From Venturia oleaginea (lineage: Eukaryota > Ascomycota > Dothideomycetes > Venturiales > Venturiaceae): 64,000 nt of DNA. Location of the stretch: the NCBI GenBank assembly GCA_013176395.1, contig JABMLP010000007.1, positions 1,116,001 to 1,180,000 on the forward strand, read 5' to 3'. The notes under the pieces were generated by a model. That model was not told the DNA's origin, did not search any database, and was given only the letters and a program-made list of their open reading frames with translations. The translations under genes and the position numbers were made by a program. The stretch's first letter is position 1. Every line of letters begins with the position of its first letter. Below, one piece after another: positions 23,896 to 36,020 of this stretch.

Positions 23896-24832
23896 GATGA
23901 TAATCAGGTCAAAGTAGTTTCAGTGGAGGCTCGGGACAAAGAAAATAGAGATACCCTCTCACTGCTGATATTGAAGGCATGATGGGTTTAATTACCTTCT
24001 GAGGAAAGAAGAGCCGGTCCACAACTAGTCATCTTGAGATGCAAAAGGAGTGTTTACCGGCTTTCAGCAGCACACTATCTTAGTTACATTCAAATTTTGA
24101 GCTGTAACCATATTGCTTTTAATGCAGAGCCGAGCATGAGCAAAGAGGCCGTTTCCTGATCAGACTTCTGTACAGACCAGCGAAAAAGGCGAACGCCGAG
24201 ACCAGCGAGGCTGGATCAGTGAAGTCGTCAGCTTGGGGCTGAGTGAGGGGGGGGGCAGACGAGCCAACTGCTGTATCATGCATGCTACCGTACCAACGTC
24301 ACTCCGAGAGTCTAGTAGAGCATACACTACAAGATAAGTCTGGGTGCTGGAGTGCTACAATTTTTGTAACATTTAACCTCGTGTTTGAGGGACTGGTTCT
24401 CGAACAACGCCAAGGTAGTTGTAGTCGAAATAATGGTTGAGACAGACCTCGTATGGTCCTACAAGGAGATAGCTTCTCCTATTTACTTACCAAACCAATG
24501 CACGTCCAAGGTCTCACATTTAACCGAACTATTGCCAAAGCCATGTACCAAGCAAAAAGAAACGAAGCTATCAAAGTATGCAAAGGAAGACTCAGACCGT
24601 ACAGTATACAAACCATGCCCCCTCCAACGCCAAACGTGCCCGCCGTAAGGCCTATACAACGATGCAAGCAGCATTGAAGCCATGAATGCCCGGGGTATCC
24701 AAACTCTCTGCTCTATCCTGATTTCCGACAAAGGAGAGTTGTACCGTCATAGCACTATCCATGCTTTTCCTCCTGTCTCATTATTAATGTATATTACGCC
24801 TTGGTCCGTCTCATCTTCAAAGTGCCATGAAA
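23896..24832. other. Intergenic, no gene seen
   Basis: Only short frames without support. Contains the 3-prime flank of the Ras-like gene at its right end and a G run near 24248. Confidence 0.5.
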
Positions 24833-25771
24833 TTACCAGCATCTCATTTTGCTCCAGAAGCCCCCTTTGTCATTCCGTCTCTTGTATGCCGCTGGATCGA
24901 TCGTGGTTCGTGGTTTCTCAGTCACAGGTCCCAATGGCGTTGTTCGGGGCGCATTGGCCATGGTTGTCATACCACCGTTCTGCTGCAGTCTCCGTGCTTC
25001 TATAACACGTCGCACTAATACTGTGTGCAATCGTCGTGTCAGCCTTGTCCTTGAAAGAGTCTCGTTACGAATTTTCTCGCGGGAAGGAATGAAACGTACG
25101 AGCAAAAGTCTCCTCGATGTTGACCATTTCCCTTGCACTAGTCTCCATGAATCCGCATTTCCTTGATCGTGCCCATTCAAGACCTTGTTGGCTCGTTACT
25201 TGTCGCCCCTCTTTCAGATCGCACTTGTTTCCTGCAACGATTTTGATTGGTGGTATGCCACCATTGTCCAATCTCTGCTCTTCCTCCATGCTGATAAGCT
25301 GGTGGAAGTGGTCCAACGCGTCCAACGAATTGACATTCGTGATGTCATAGACAAGGAGAAAGGCATCGGAGCGAAGATTTGATGCAGCCCAAAGACCGCG
25401 GTACTCCTCTTGTCCGGCGGTGTCTGTGAGCATGAGGAGGTAGGTCTGGCCATCGATGGTTCGTGTGACCGAGTACGAGTCCTCTATTTGAAGTGGTTAG
25501 AAGTGAAGGAGTTGGAACTTGGCATACAAGGCATGTGTACCGATGGTGGGATCATAACTGTAAGAAGCATTAGTTAGCAGCAGTTCAGTCGAGCATTATG
25601 GGGGACAAGTTACTCAGACGTCCATTGACTTCTCACCAGCCGCAGTGTGATGGAACTTTTACCTATACCACCTCATCAGTAACGGTAATCCAGACGACAC
25701 TCTCAGAAGCCCAACATACCACACCCCCCATCCCCGCAAACGGTAATCGTCACACGATTGTCAGCGTCCAT
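24833..25771 (-). CDS. Ras-family small GTPase
   Basis: Five exons in exact phase: 25771-25720, 25664-25616, 25559-25543, 25483-25100 and 25020-24833, giving 229 residues. All nucleotide-binding motifs are present: P loop GDGGCGKSS, switch I YDPTIEDSY, switch II DTAGQEEYRGLW, NKCD and ETSAREM. The sequence VRSQWTSDYDPTIEDSYSV after joining exons 2-4 matches Ras-type effector regions. The third exon is only 17 bases. It should act as a GTP-controlled switch at membranes. The C terminus after a basic linker reads GGFWSKMRCW and stops, so there is no CAAX box in this model. A GTAATT donor-like site overlaps the stop region, and an extra 3-prime exon supplying another end cannot be excluded. The closest subfamily (RSR1/Rap-like or a filamentous-fungal Ras) is not decided here. 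Confidence 0.88.
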
Positions 25772-27010
25772 GATATTGGTTCTTGCGGCGGTCACCGTGA
25801 TCCAAGAGAAAGAACTCTTTCGATGCAGCCAATACAAGCAAACAGACAAACAAACGAATGGCGCGAGAGGTATGACTGGGGCGCGTGGGTTGAACGTCGA
25901 GTTGCGGAAATGGAGGGCATGCAGATGTGTGGTATGGATTGAATCCTCCGAGGAAATGGGGTAGTTCTAGCTAGGTAGCATGGAACTTGCGGTGGATTTG
26001 TTTTTATTCTCGGCAGGATGGGTCCTTCATTCCTTCCGTCTGTACGCGATTCAATAGTGTTCTTCTAGCTGGTGCAGCAGCTGGTCAATCTGCCCAATCC
26101 CCTATGCAGCGGTCCAAAGGTGACAGAAGCAAACAAACAAATATGGTTCCACCAATCGACACCTGAAACCTCCCGCCCTTCAAGAAAGCACGACCCATCC
26201 GAGCCAGGCGGACAGCCTCGCTAATTTGCAAGAGAAGTCAGTCTCTGAACAGTGCGCTCGTGGTTTTCTGCGACCCGTCCGAAGAAGAGTGCCATCACGA
26301 AAGTCTATGAATTGGCTATCTTCAAGGCTGAAGGTCCCCTGCAGACGACATTGCGACCAACAACGGCCCCTGCACACAATATTGCCTATTGGCAATGACA
26401 ACCATTTCATTGGCCAGCTTCATCCCAGTCGACTTGTCCGTTGTTCCGTTTTTGGCAGTCATGTGAGCCCTGGCTATTGAGACAATGAGGGATACAAACT
26501 GCCATCATAACTTCATTATCTAATCGAGCCGAGCTTTCATTTTACCTCCAATATTGTGATCAGGGTCAATTCTCCGTGCTCTCTTCATTCATTTATATCC
26601 CCTAGCCCTAGCATTCTGTTCAAAGGTGGCGAAGAAAAACATCTCCCCAAAACCCCCGGCTCTCACAGGAGCAAAAAATCCCGAATCCAAAAAAATCGCA
26701 CCAGGCAGATGAATACCAAAACGCCTCTCCTGGGGGGTATAAAGATATCGATGACTCGTTTGTTCATTCCGACCCAAGCAAAACAGCAAACGCACAAGGG
26801 CCCGCTGGCTAGCATTAAGGATCAATAAAAGACAGCCAAACGACTACTCATGGGTTATCATAGTCAACGTAGGTAAGCCGCTTGAACGCCAAAGGATGAC
26901 ATAAGGAATAGGTAACTCGCCTATATCACAAAGATTTGGCGACTAGGGTGGTGACGAGATGACGAAGGGGGCGCCAATCTATGGCGGCACAGACCAAGAT
27001 TTGGCGCGCC
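25772..27010. other. Intergenic between Ras-like gene and wc-1
   Basis: No supported gene. The left part is upstream of the Ras-like gene, the right part is 3-prime flank of wc-1. Open frames seen are short and low-complexity. Confidence 0.5.
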
Positions 27011-30000
27011 TCAAGGCTCGATGCCTTCATCTATAGAGTGAGGAACACCGCTGGACCTACCTTGATGAGCAGGTGCTTCCATGCGGGCGACTTTCGCAGC
27101 GTGACTCAACATACTCGCCTCTTGTGCCGAAGCTCTCTTCTCAGCTGGACTGGCTGGTGGGTTGTCGTTGTTGCCAGCCCGATCGTTGCCATGGTGTGTG
27201 CTGGCAGGTGATCCGCTAGGCTTACTGCGGTCACTTTGGGTCGATTTGGTGGATTGAGCAGATGGCTGCGAGTCACGAGGAGATACCCGTCCATTCTGGT
27301 GGGTGTTTCATTAGTGACATAGTTCTAAGGTGTAGTTTTATCAATCTCACCTGTTTGGCCCACCGCAGGCCGCAGCTATTGCAGAGATCTCGCTGGCCGC
27401 TGGGTCCTCTCCTCCATTCTGGTGTATGTTTGGTGTGACAATTGGCGCAGTCCTTTTGCAAAGCGCCTGCGCCACGTCTCCTCTTTCGCTTCTTCTTGGA
27501 AGCAATCAAGCTTTGAACTTCTTCAGCAAGCATGCGATTCCGTCGTTCCATTTGTCGCAATTCATACTGCCAGCTCGTGCTGCGAGTAGTTTTGAGCTCG
27601 TCGAAAACGTTTTCGTCGGAGGCTAACAGGTCATCCTGGTTCCCAAGCAACAGTCCAGAGTGGCCAGCTCTTGAAACAGGATGATCTTGCGGGGTTCGAT
27701 ATTTGGTGGTATCAGCGGTCCCTGTCGTCGCCGTGGACATTGGGGTGCCGCTGCCTTGCAATATGGAAGGTGTAGAAAATAGTGAATTCGACGTTCGATC
27801 AGCCTTTGAAATACTGCTCGCTTTGTGTCCACCGCCACGTTGATAGCGAATCAATCGAATCTGCGCCAGGAGAAATGTCGGTTTATGCCCTTCGATAGCA
27901 TCGCCAGAGTAAATCCATGTGAAAGCCTGCAGAACCTGGCCGCGTTTGTTCGTGATCTCGTGTCGAACGGATGTGTTTTGACCAGTGAGCGCGATCCTGA
28001 GTATCCTTCCAAACTCTTCTTTGCTGTCTTGCCGCATTAGCGACTGAATGTTTGTGCCCACAAGGTCTTCGGGTTGACGGTCCAGTAACGACCGCACAGT
28101 GGAAGATATGTAAAGGAACATGCCAGTCGTTGACATCTTAGCCCACATCTCGTTGTCACCAATCCCACCACCTCTCAGAAGGATCTGCTTGCTCAGCGTG
28201 TAGACAGGTCGCTCACGTCCTACTAGTATCACGCACTTCCTTCCCTTGCCTTGGTCTGTGAGCAGAGAACCATGACTTTCAAACCAGACGTATCCGCTAT
28301 TCTTTCTGCGAATTCGGAAAACCACACTGACCGAACTTCCATTCGATCCATCCTTGAGCTCGCGAGTGACGGGAACAATATCACTGGGATGACAGACAGC
28401 CGAAAGTGGTGTGCCGACAAGTTCTGCTGCTTCGTACTCCAAGACCTTTCGACAAGAGTGGGATAGGTAAAGGAATATGCCTTTCAACGAAAGTACATGT
28501 ATAACATCGTCGGCATTTTCCAGCAAGACCTTGTCCATGAGACGTCGTGATAGCTCATTTTCACTGTTACCCATGCCGCCGAGAACGGAAGATACTTCAT
28601 CTCGAGGTACGATAGAATGGCCTTGGCTGAATTCGGTCATCATGCTAGCCTCTGGTTGAGTGATGAAGTAACTTGGTAAGGCAGCAGCACGTTGATATGC
28701 CATTGAAAGCGTCCCGTCTATGCGTTGTCAGCATGTTCTCTCCTCAACTTGATACTAGAACCTTACCGGCATTCCGCGCATTGATAGCTTGAGGATTTTC
28801 AACCAAATCGACCTGGAAACCAACAAAGTGCGTAACTCTTCCTTGATCATCTTTTAACGGAATCACAGTGAGAAGATTCATGAACGGCTGACCGCCTTTG
28901 CGGTAGTTGATCAAACTGATTTGAGCCTCTTCGGCGTCACTGATGCACCGCTTGAGATAGAAGACAGATGTGTCGTCGCAATATTTCCTTGAAACGCCTG
29001 GTTCGACTTTGCCGTCTGGAGACTGCAGAAAGCGACAATTTTGACCTCGAATTTCGTGTTTCGTGTATCCAGTCAGTCGCTCGAAACTCTCAGAGCAGAA
29101 CTCTATCGGTTTATCATGCTGTCGAGCGTCGCAAACGACGAATGCACAAGACAGATCAACAGATCCGATGCTTATGGTCGGGTTGGGCCGAGTGGTAACA
29201 CGCATCTGTCAGGCTGTTAGCATATACGCAGGCTGTTGATCATACCACAGGAATACACACCAAGATCGACAGGAGATCGTAACCACTAGGGGCATATGCA
29301 TCCTTGTACTTTGTCGAGGTGTGTGGACGACCGATCATTGACGACGGCCAACCATCTGTTCAGAATCAGATCAATATATCCAATGCTCAAGAAACATGTA
29401 TACCCACCAGCAGGAGGTGCCCAAGGAAGAACACTTCCGTTTATGCTCTCTTTCGGTCCTGTATTCGGAGGTACTGGTTTGGGAGAATATGGTCTTGTAG
29501 CAGGTTGAGGTGGGCCCATGCCCAGAGCCTGATTAGGCGTACCGCCTGGATTGCTCTGCGATTTGTTGTCCTGGCTGTTGGCCCGCGAGATGTTGCGTAC
29601 GCTTGGATGGCTACTGGCGGGAGTGGCACTGTTTTCAGTAGATTGGGGTAGAGAATCCGTTCGCAAAGACGTATTCTCTGTAGTTTGTGGAGTTGGGGCT
29701 ATAGAAGATGTGTAATCCTGGTGAACCGGAGAGCACTCGCCATAAGGTGAGCCATACTGAGGGTTACCATATTTGTCGGTGGTGGGCAATTCAGAACTTA
29801 TCATCCCCATATCCGCCGACATTGGCATGCCAGATGTGATGTACGGACTGTTGAGGCCGATTTCCAAGGATGTGTTTCCTTGCATAGGTGGAGTATACAT
29901 GGAATCCTGCTGGCCCATGGAATTATAGGTCGGCTGAGGTGGAAAATGGGTGCTGATGGACAGACTATGGGACGACGATCTTCGGATCTGAGTGGGCTCA

Positions 30001-30398
30001 TTCACTGATTGATTCTCCTCGACGCCAGACATTGAGTGGTCAAATCCCGGAGTCGAAGGGTTGAACTGGAAACCGTCCAGTCCCCGATTCGACGAGTATG
30101 CACCACCGACGTTGCCGAACTCCATCATGTCCATCATCGACACCCTCCGCATCTCGCTGTCCAGCTCGTTCTGCCCGTTGCCATACGCCATTGGCATACT
30201 CCTCCGTCGCAGCTCGCTTTCATTTTGATTCACGATGTCGTCCAAGGATTGGGCGCCCATGATGCCAGGCCCGTTAGGTGGACCCGGCCCCATCATGTCC
30301 ATCATGTCGTGGGCGTTTTGCTGGTGCTGCCGGTTAATCTGCTGGAGCTCCTCGGCGCTATACTGGCGCGGATAGAAACCATGGCCTTGGGCATTCAT
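27011..30398 (-). CDS. wc-1: White Collar-1 blue-light photoreceptor and GATA transcription factor
   Basis: Five exons, 30398-29408, 29355-29261, 29205-28767, 28717-27351 and 27295-27011, give about 1058 residues. Domain order is that of WC-1: a long low-complexity N terminus rich in Met, Ser, Pro and Gln, the lead-in [11 protein letters not shown], a LOV/PAS domain with the flavin-binding [12 protein letters not shown] (photoactive Cys near residue 419), PAS-B ([20 protein letters not shown]), PAS-C ([16 protein letters not shown]) and a GATA zinc finger with C-X2-C-X18-C-X2-C spacing near residues 932-957, preceded by basic KKKRKRRR. With WC-2 it forms the light-responsive complex and acts in the circadian clock. 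The classical poly-Gln start is absent. Exon 1 needs a GTGGGT donor to keep the phase. The last exon can be read to the stop at 27011; a GTAGGT site inside it allows another end. Confidence 0.95.
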
Positions 30399-30948
30399 GT
30401 TGCAGACGCCGCCGAGTTCTCGGTCCTCGAGCGGCGACGAGATGTTGGTCGTTCAGGTCGTTGTTGCTATTGCGGGAAGCGGGTGGAGGTGGTATTTGGT
30501 GGCGGGATCAGGCTCCTCAGCCGGGTAATGGATATGGGAGGTGGACGGAACTGGGGCTCTCTCGTGTGCCTCTGTCGTTATTGTGGTGGGTGGGTAGCAC
30601 AGGAGGACAAGAAGTGAAGGTCTGCATTGAGTTGAACGATCGCTTGTTATGCAGGGCCACTCCCTCCTGGCTCTATGGCATTCTGTGGTGGCTAGAAGTA
30701 GATGGGTCACATTTGGATGTCAAGCCCTTGCACGACTTCTGCCCGTCCAATCGCGGCCCTCTGCCAATGTCGTCCAAGTGGGTGCAGAACAGGGCCAGGG
30801 ATTGTTCCGAGTGCTCGGATTTCGCAGCTTGATTAATTCCACCATATACCGGCCGATCGACCGACCGTGACCGTACCTTCTCTACACATTGGACAATCTT
30901 GACATGTCGAAGACGACGACGCTGCACACCAAATAACCATCATATCCA
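30399..30948. promoter_or_regulatory. Shared upstream region wc-1 / mitochondrial uS2m
   Basis: 550 bases between two divergent start codons. Open frames here are without support. It must hold both promoters; no individual site is claimed. Confidence 0.5.
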
Positions 30949-32342
30949 ATGGTTATCCGGCAGACTCTTCTGCGCGCCGGTATGTCAATGGCTCATCGCC
31001 CGAAAAAAGCCCCGACTGAACAATTTCTCAGGGCGCAGGACCGTCAGGAGTTGCATCGCACCGCGACAACCAAGACGATGGCTCTCAGAGGTCGATCCGC
31101 TGGAAAAGCAATTCGACACGACTCAGAGCGAGCTGCGGGAGATTGAGGCTCTGCTCAACAGCGTGGTGCCAGCCGGCGAGGAAGTCCAGCCATACGATCC
31201 GCAACATGACCTGGTGGACCAAGCAACCGTGACAAAAATGGTGGCAGAGAATTATCGGGAATTTCTGCGTCAGAGTATGTGGAGATGGCAAAGAGACGGA
31301 TAGACGGGCACTAATGAATGGAATAGAGAAACTGCTCGGAGAACTGGGCGCCCAAAAACCACAGCAGTATCAACCGCATACTCTCGTCAACACTCCCCCT
31401 AGACCGTCCGATGTCACTCTCGAACTCCTCCTCGCTTCTCAATCACATCTCGGACACTCGACTTCCTTGTGGAATCCCGCCAATGCACAATACATCCATG
31501 GCATAAGAGATGGAATCCACATCATCTCGCTCGACGCGACTGCTGCATATCTGAGACGAGCTGCCAAAGTTGTCTCCGCAGTGTGTGAGAAAGGAGGATT
31601 GGTGCTTTTTGCTGGTACGCGCGAAGGACAAGATCGATGTGTAGTAAAGGCTGCAGAAATGGCAGGCGGTTGTCATCTTTTCGAACGATGGATCCCAGGC
31701 AGCATTACCAACGGACAGCAAATTCTTGGAAATTGCCGCATAAAGGTTGTGGACGAGTTCGATGAAGAAATGCCAGGCTTTGAAGAACAGATGCTAGACC
31801 AGGCGAGTTTAAAACCTGATCTGGTGGTGTGTCTTAATCCGATGGAGAACTACGTTTTGTTACACGAGTGCGCGCTCAATAACATCCCGACGATTGGAAT
31901 CATTGACACGAATGCGAATCCAACTTGGGTTACATATGCCATCCCTGCAAACGATGACAGGTAGGCATTCCGAACTGGGCTCTACGATTTTTCATCTGCT
32001 AACCACTCTAGTAGCCTACGTTGCGTGCAAGTGATTGCTGGCGTTCTCGGCCGTGCAGGCGAAGAAGGCAAAGCCAGACGTCTCGAAGCAGCCGACCAAG
32101 GAAAATACAATTTTGTTCCAGCCAAGAGACTCCTCATGCCAGGGGAGGGAGCAGAAAGTGCCACATATCCCAAGTCTTTGAAGCTGGGCGAGACTATCCA
32201 GGATCTGGAGGAAGCTGATCGACCATTGGAAGAGATTATGGCAGAGCGCGATGCGCGGAGGGAAGTGGAAAGGGCAGAACGATTGGCAAGAGCTGCGGCC
32301 AGAAATGCGCCTAAAGTTGCAGAGTCGAAGTCTGCAGAATAG
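30949..32342 (+). CDS. MRP4: Mitochondrial small-subunit ribosomal protein uS2m
   Basis: Exons 30949-30979, 31032-31274, 31327-31960 and 32012-32342 join in phase to 412 residues. The start MVIRQTLLRAG with RRTVRSCIAPRQPRRW looks like a mitochondrial import sequence. The S2 domain is clear: LLLASQSHLGHSTSLWNP, GIRDGIHIISLDATAAYLRR, GGLVLFAGTREGQD, HLFERWIPGSITN, PDLVVCLNPMEN, NNIPTIGIIDTNANPTWVTY and IPANDDS. It is longer at both ends than bacterial S2, as usual for fungal mitoribosomal proteins. The C-terminal 90 residues are charged and probably helical (RDARREVERAERLARAAAR). Confidence 0.92.
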
Positions 32343-32966
32343 TAGCCTGAATGGCAGACCTATATGTATGATGAAGAGTCTTGTGTAACAGGATAATATA
32401 TCAGTTCAATCTCGATGTGCTTGCAGGATCACTACTGGTGGAGAAAGAACCCTTTCATATAGAAGTATGATTGGTGAACTTGTGTCATATCGAGGAACAC
32501 CAGCCTCAAATGATAAGAGCGCCTTGATCTTCTCACAATTACTCGTTCTCACTGAAGGCTGAAGACTAGAGTGAAGGAGAATCGACAAGATTTTGTACAG
32601 ATTCTAAGAAGACATCCCCAAACACATGCAAATGAATGAATTGTGCATTCAATGTCCGCCATTCTAAACCGAGCATTTTACAGTAATTTCTCGCTGCAAG
32701 ACAATGTCTACTTCACTTACATGATTTGTCTTTGAACAGGACTCTTAAAATGTATTTTATTGCCAGGCCAGGTCCAGGTACCCTCTCGATTGCGCAATGG
32801 CGCTAGCGCCAAAGCATATCCATATCAAATTTGAAAACATGAACAATGACAGGAGTTTGCAACACCAACTTTCCTCAACCATTAACTTCCTGAGGCCAGC
32901 TTGACTACCTTGCCTCTTGTCATCAAGCTCTTCACTCTTTGAGGCTTTCGGTCATCAAGATTCTCG
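32343..32966. other. Intergenic, no gene seen
   Basis: A pyrimidine-rich leader-like stretch precedes the carrier gene. No RNA gene or repeat recognised. Confidence 0.5.
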
Positions 32967-34486
32967 ATGGCGGCTGCGGAGGAGGTCAGTCAGGGCGTGC
33001 CGACTTTTGTGAAGGATTTGTTTTCGGGGGCTTGCGGGGGGATTGCTCAGGTTTTAATTGGTGAGTTTGAATTCGTTCTTGTTTTGTTGATTGATTGAGA
33101 GGGGGATGCGTTGACTGGTAAGGAGAAGAGTTGTTGAAGCACGGAGATCGTACAGTGGGAGTTTAATAATGTTTGGACTTTGAACTCTGAGCATTCGAGC
33201 AGAATTGAAGAAGAGTAGGGAGTTGTGGTTGATGTTGAAGCTGATTAAGTCAAATTCTGGGTTCGATGATCGCGATTCGCTCCAAATATTTGGTACCGTC
33301 GCGCGTTCTTGGTTCATGGTTTCTCTGGATCATAAGTTACGGTGTGCGTATGGCTGAGCGTTAGAGGATATATTCAAAGACTAAAGGATGGGAAAAAGCC
33401 ATGAGTTGGGCTGCTCGCTGTCTGTTAATGGGACTAACAGAGCACAGGACAACCATTCGATATCGTCAAAGTACGATTACAAACAACATCACAATACAAG
33501 AATGCGCTTGATTGTGCAACCCAGGTGCGTACTCTCAAGGCTGTCTCTCAAACTTAATATAATCAGAGTCCTTCGATCTTCGACGGGCTGGAGATCAGTT
33601 GACAAGCACAAAGGATTAGTCGAGCTCAAATGGCTCAAAAGACTCGCACCTAGGTTCAAGATATATAGGCTGACTTGGTCCAGATCTACAAGCATGAAGG
33701 TGCTCTGGCTTTCTACAAGGGTACACTAACACCTCTGATTGGAATCGGAGCCTGTGTATCTGTTCAATTTGGTGGCTTTCAATTCGCGAGGCGGACTTTG
33801 GAACAACGAAACCGGGACAAAAATCCGAATGGTCCAGCAACGCTCTCCTATGTACAATATTACCTTGCGGGCGCTTTCGCAGGTATCAGCAACACGGTTC
33901 TCTCTACGCCAATCGAGCATGTTCGCATCAGGCTTCAGACACAACCCCATGGAGTTGCACGACTGTATAGTGGTCCACTGGACTGTGTTCGCAAGTTATC
34001 CGCCGACGCTGGAGTAGGAAACGGTCTATACCGTGGAACTGCCGTCACCCTGCTCCGAGAAGCGCAGGCTTACGGTGTTTGGTTCTTAAGTTACGAGTTC
34101 CTCATGAACGCCGATGCTAAGCGAAACCGGATCGAGCGCAAGGAAATCAGCACACCCAAAGTAGCATTCTACGGAGGTCTTGCAGGAGAGATGCTATGGC
34201 TTGGAAGTTATCCATTCGATGTTGTGAAGAGCAAGATGCAAACGGATGGATTCGGGAGCAAGGCGAGATACAGTAGTATGAGAGATTGCTTTGCGCAGAC
34301 ATACAAGGCTGAGGGTATGTTTGGGTTCTGGTGTGGTATTGGGCCTACGCTTTTGAGGGCGATGCCAGTTTCTGCTGGAACCTTTGCCGTGTAAGTCTCT
34401 CCTTCCCGTACCACTCGCCATGAGACGACTGACTTGATTGCTAATTGTCCATTAGTGCGGAGCTCACCATGAGAGCTATTAGTTGA
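32967..34486 (+). CDS. YMC1: Mitochondrial inner-membrane carrier, YMC1/YMC2-like
   Basis: Exons 32967-33060, 33448-33524, 33684-34390 and 34456-34486 give 302 residues, the usual size. Three carrier repeats are visible, each with its signature: PFDIVKVRLQT (split from its G by intron 1), PIEHVRIRLQTQ and PFDVVKSKMQTDG. The matching second-half motifs include GALAFYKGTLTPL, GVGNGLYRGTAVTLLREA and GMFGFWCGIGPTLLRAMP. The overall pattern, including the EHVRIRLQT repeat 2, fits the yeast YMC1/YMC2 group of amino-acid-related carriers; the substrate is not settled by sequence. Introns 1 and 2 (387 and 159 bases) are long for this locus. The last exon codes only ten residues. Confidence 0.88.
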
Positions 34487-36020
34487 ACAAATGATACCAC
34501 ATAGAGCGTGAGAAACTCTTCAACCAGACCATGCTGAGGCGATACTACACTGCTCTTTGACAGTCCATCGACAGCGAATCATGATGCTTAAATCAAGATC
34601 GATATCGCTGCACTCCTAGAATCTCAGGTTCCAAAATCGCCACAAGATTATCGACATCAATCTACAAGTTAGGGACCTTATCTTGAGACGTGACTCCAAT
34701 GATGCCTGGATGAACAAGAACTTGGGTTGCAACGTTGGGAGATGAATCAGTACTGGAAAATTATGTTCATTTTCATGTGAAGCAAGGCATACGCGAGCGT
34801 CTGCACGTACTCTATGAGTGATCATGCTACCGCTTTTTCTCCATCTTGTCACCGCGACTCTCAGCAATGACTAAATCCAAGGGCCATGACACACTCGCAG
34901 CTTTGCCCTTCACACCATTTTTTCTCAAAGTGCAGCAAATTCCATTTACAAACATCACGCTCAGCCTTGATCAGCCTTGGAATGTAATCTTATCAGTGCT
35001 ACTGCAAGGATCTGGCCCTCGAATACCTGAGCAACTCCCATTTCCGGCGATCAGTTTCAGCCTGGCGCGTTGATAGGATTTATCGTCTCGGCAGGCTGCT
35101 CCTCACTATACTGGCAGGATGCCGCCATGAAGCCGCAGATGCAAGAATTCAGTCCTAGCCGGTTAGGAAGGGTCAGATGATCTAGTATTTCTCCGGTAAG
35201 CGATGTAATCCCCCTAGTGTGAATCCCTACATAGAGTCTAGGCCTTCCACGCATCGTTCATCTATCGGGCTAGGCGTGCTTTGTAACCCGCGGACGCAGA
35301 ATAACGTCCCTCAAGCGATGAGACTTGAGAATTAAGAATTAATCAGGAAAAATCAGACGTGCATAGACGATGGGCCGGGTAGCACTGGATCGTGTGAGCG
35401 GTGAAGATTGAGAGACACAAACGTATGGATATCTCGCTTGTTTGAAAATTGTAAATAATCAGCTCCACAACCCTGCGGAAGGCACTCCGTCTTGATTCAT
35501 CCACTTTCATGCCTTGACTTCGCGCCGATATAGGATGAATTCTACCGTAGGTATTATCTCGAGAGATGAACCAGTGCCTCGTATCCGGATAGGCCTCGCA
35601 CTCGTATATTAGTCAGGCGTAAAGCACGGTCGGCGAATGAGACAGTCTCAAGTAATTGATAAGTGGAGGTCTTCTCCGAAGCCTGTACGAGTCTCCATTC
35701 AAGCTCCAGATCTGATTCGCTTATCATCCTTGAATGAATGACGGATATACGGATGCGAGGCTGATCCGGATACGAGGCACTAGTGAATCTCTCGAGATAC
35801 TAGGAGGTACGGTACTTCTTCATGGAGCACAAATCTCAAACGGGCAACGGCTAAAAACAGGCCCGTCGGAACCTGGCGCAGAACTTTCCAAAATTCAAAC
35901 TCCCACAACCTTTCCACTTAATTTTGACAACATATTTTGGGACCCGCTAGAAGCCGGGCCTATCCTTCTTCGCGAGAATCCTAGCCGCCGCATCGGCAAT
36001 AACAAACGATACGCCGCTGC
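34487..36020. other. Long intergenic stretch, no gene seen
   Basis: About 1.5 kb without a supported frame. Sequence is ordinary in composition with no clear repeat. The right end is upstream of TAN1. Confidence 0.5.
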
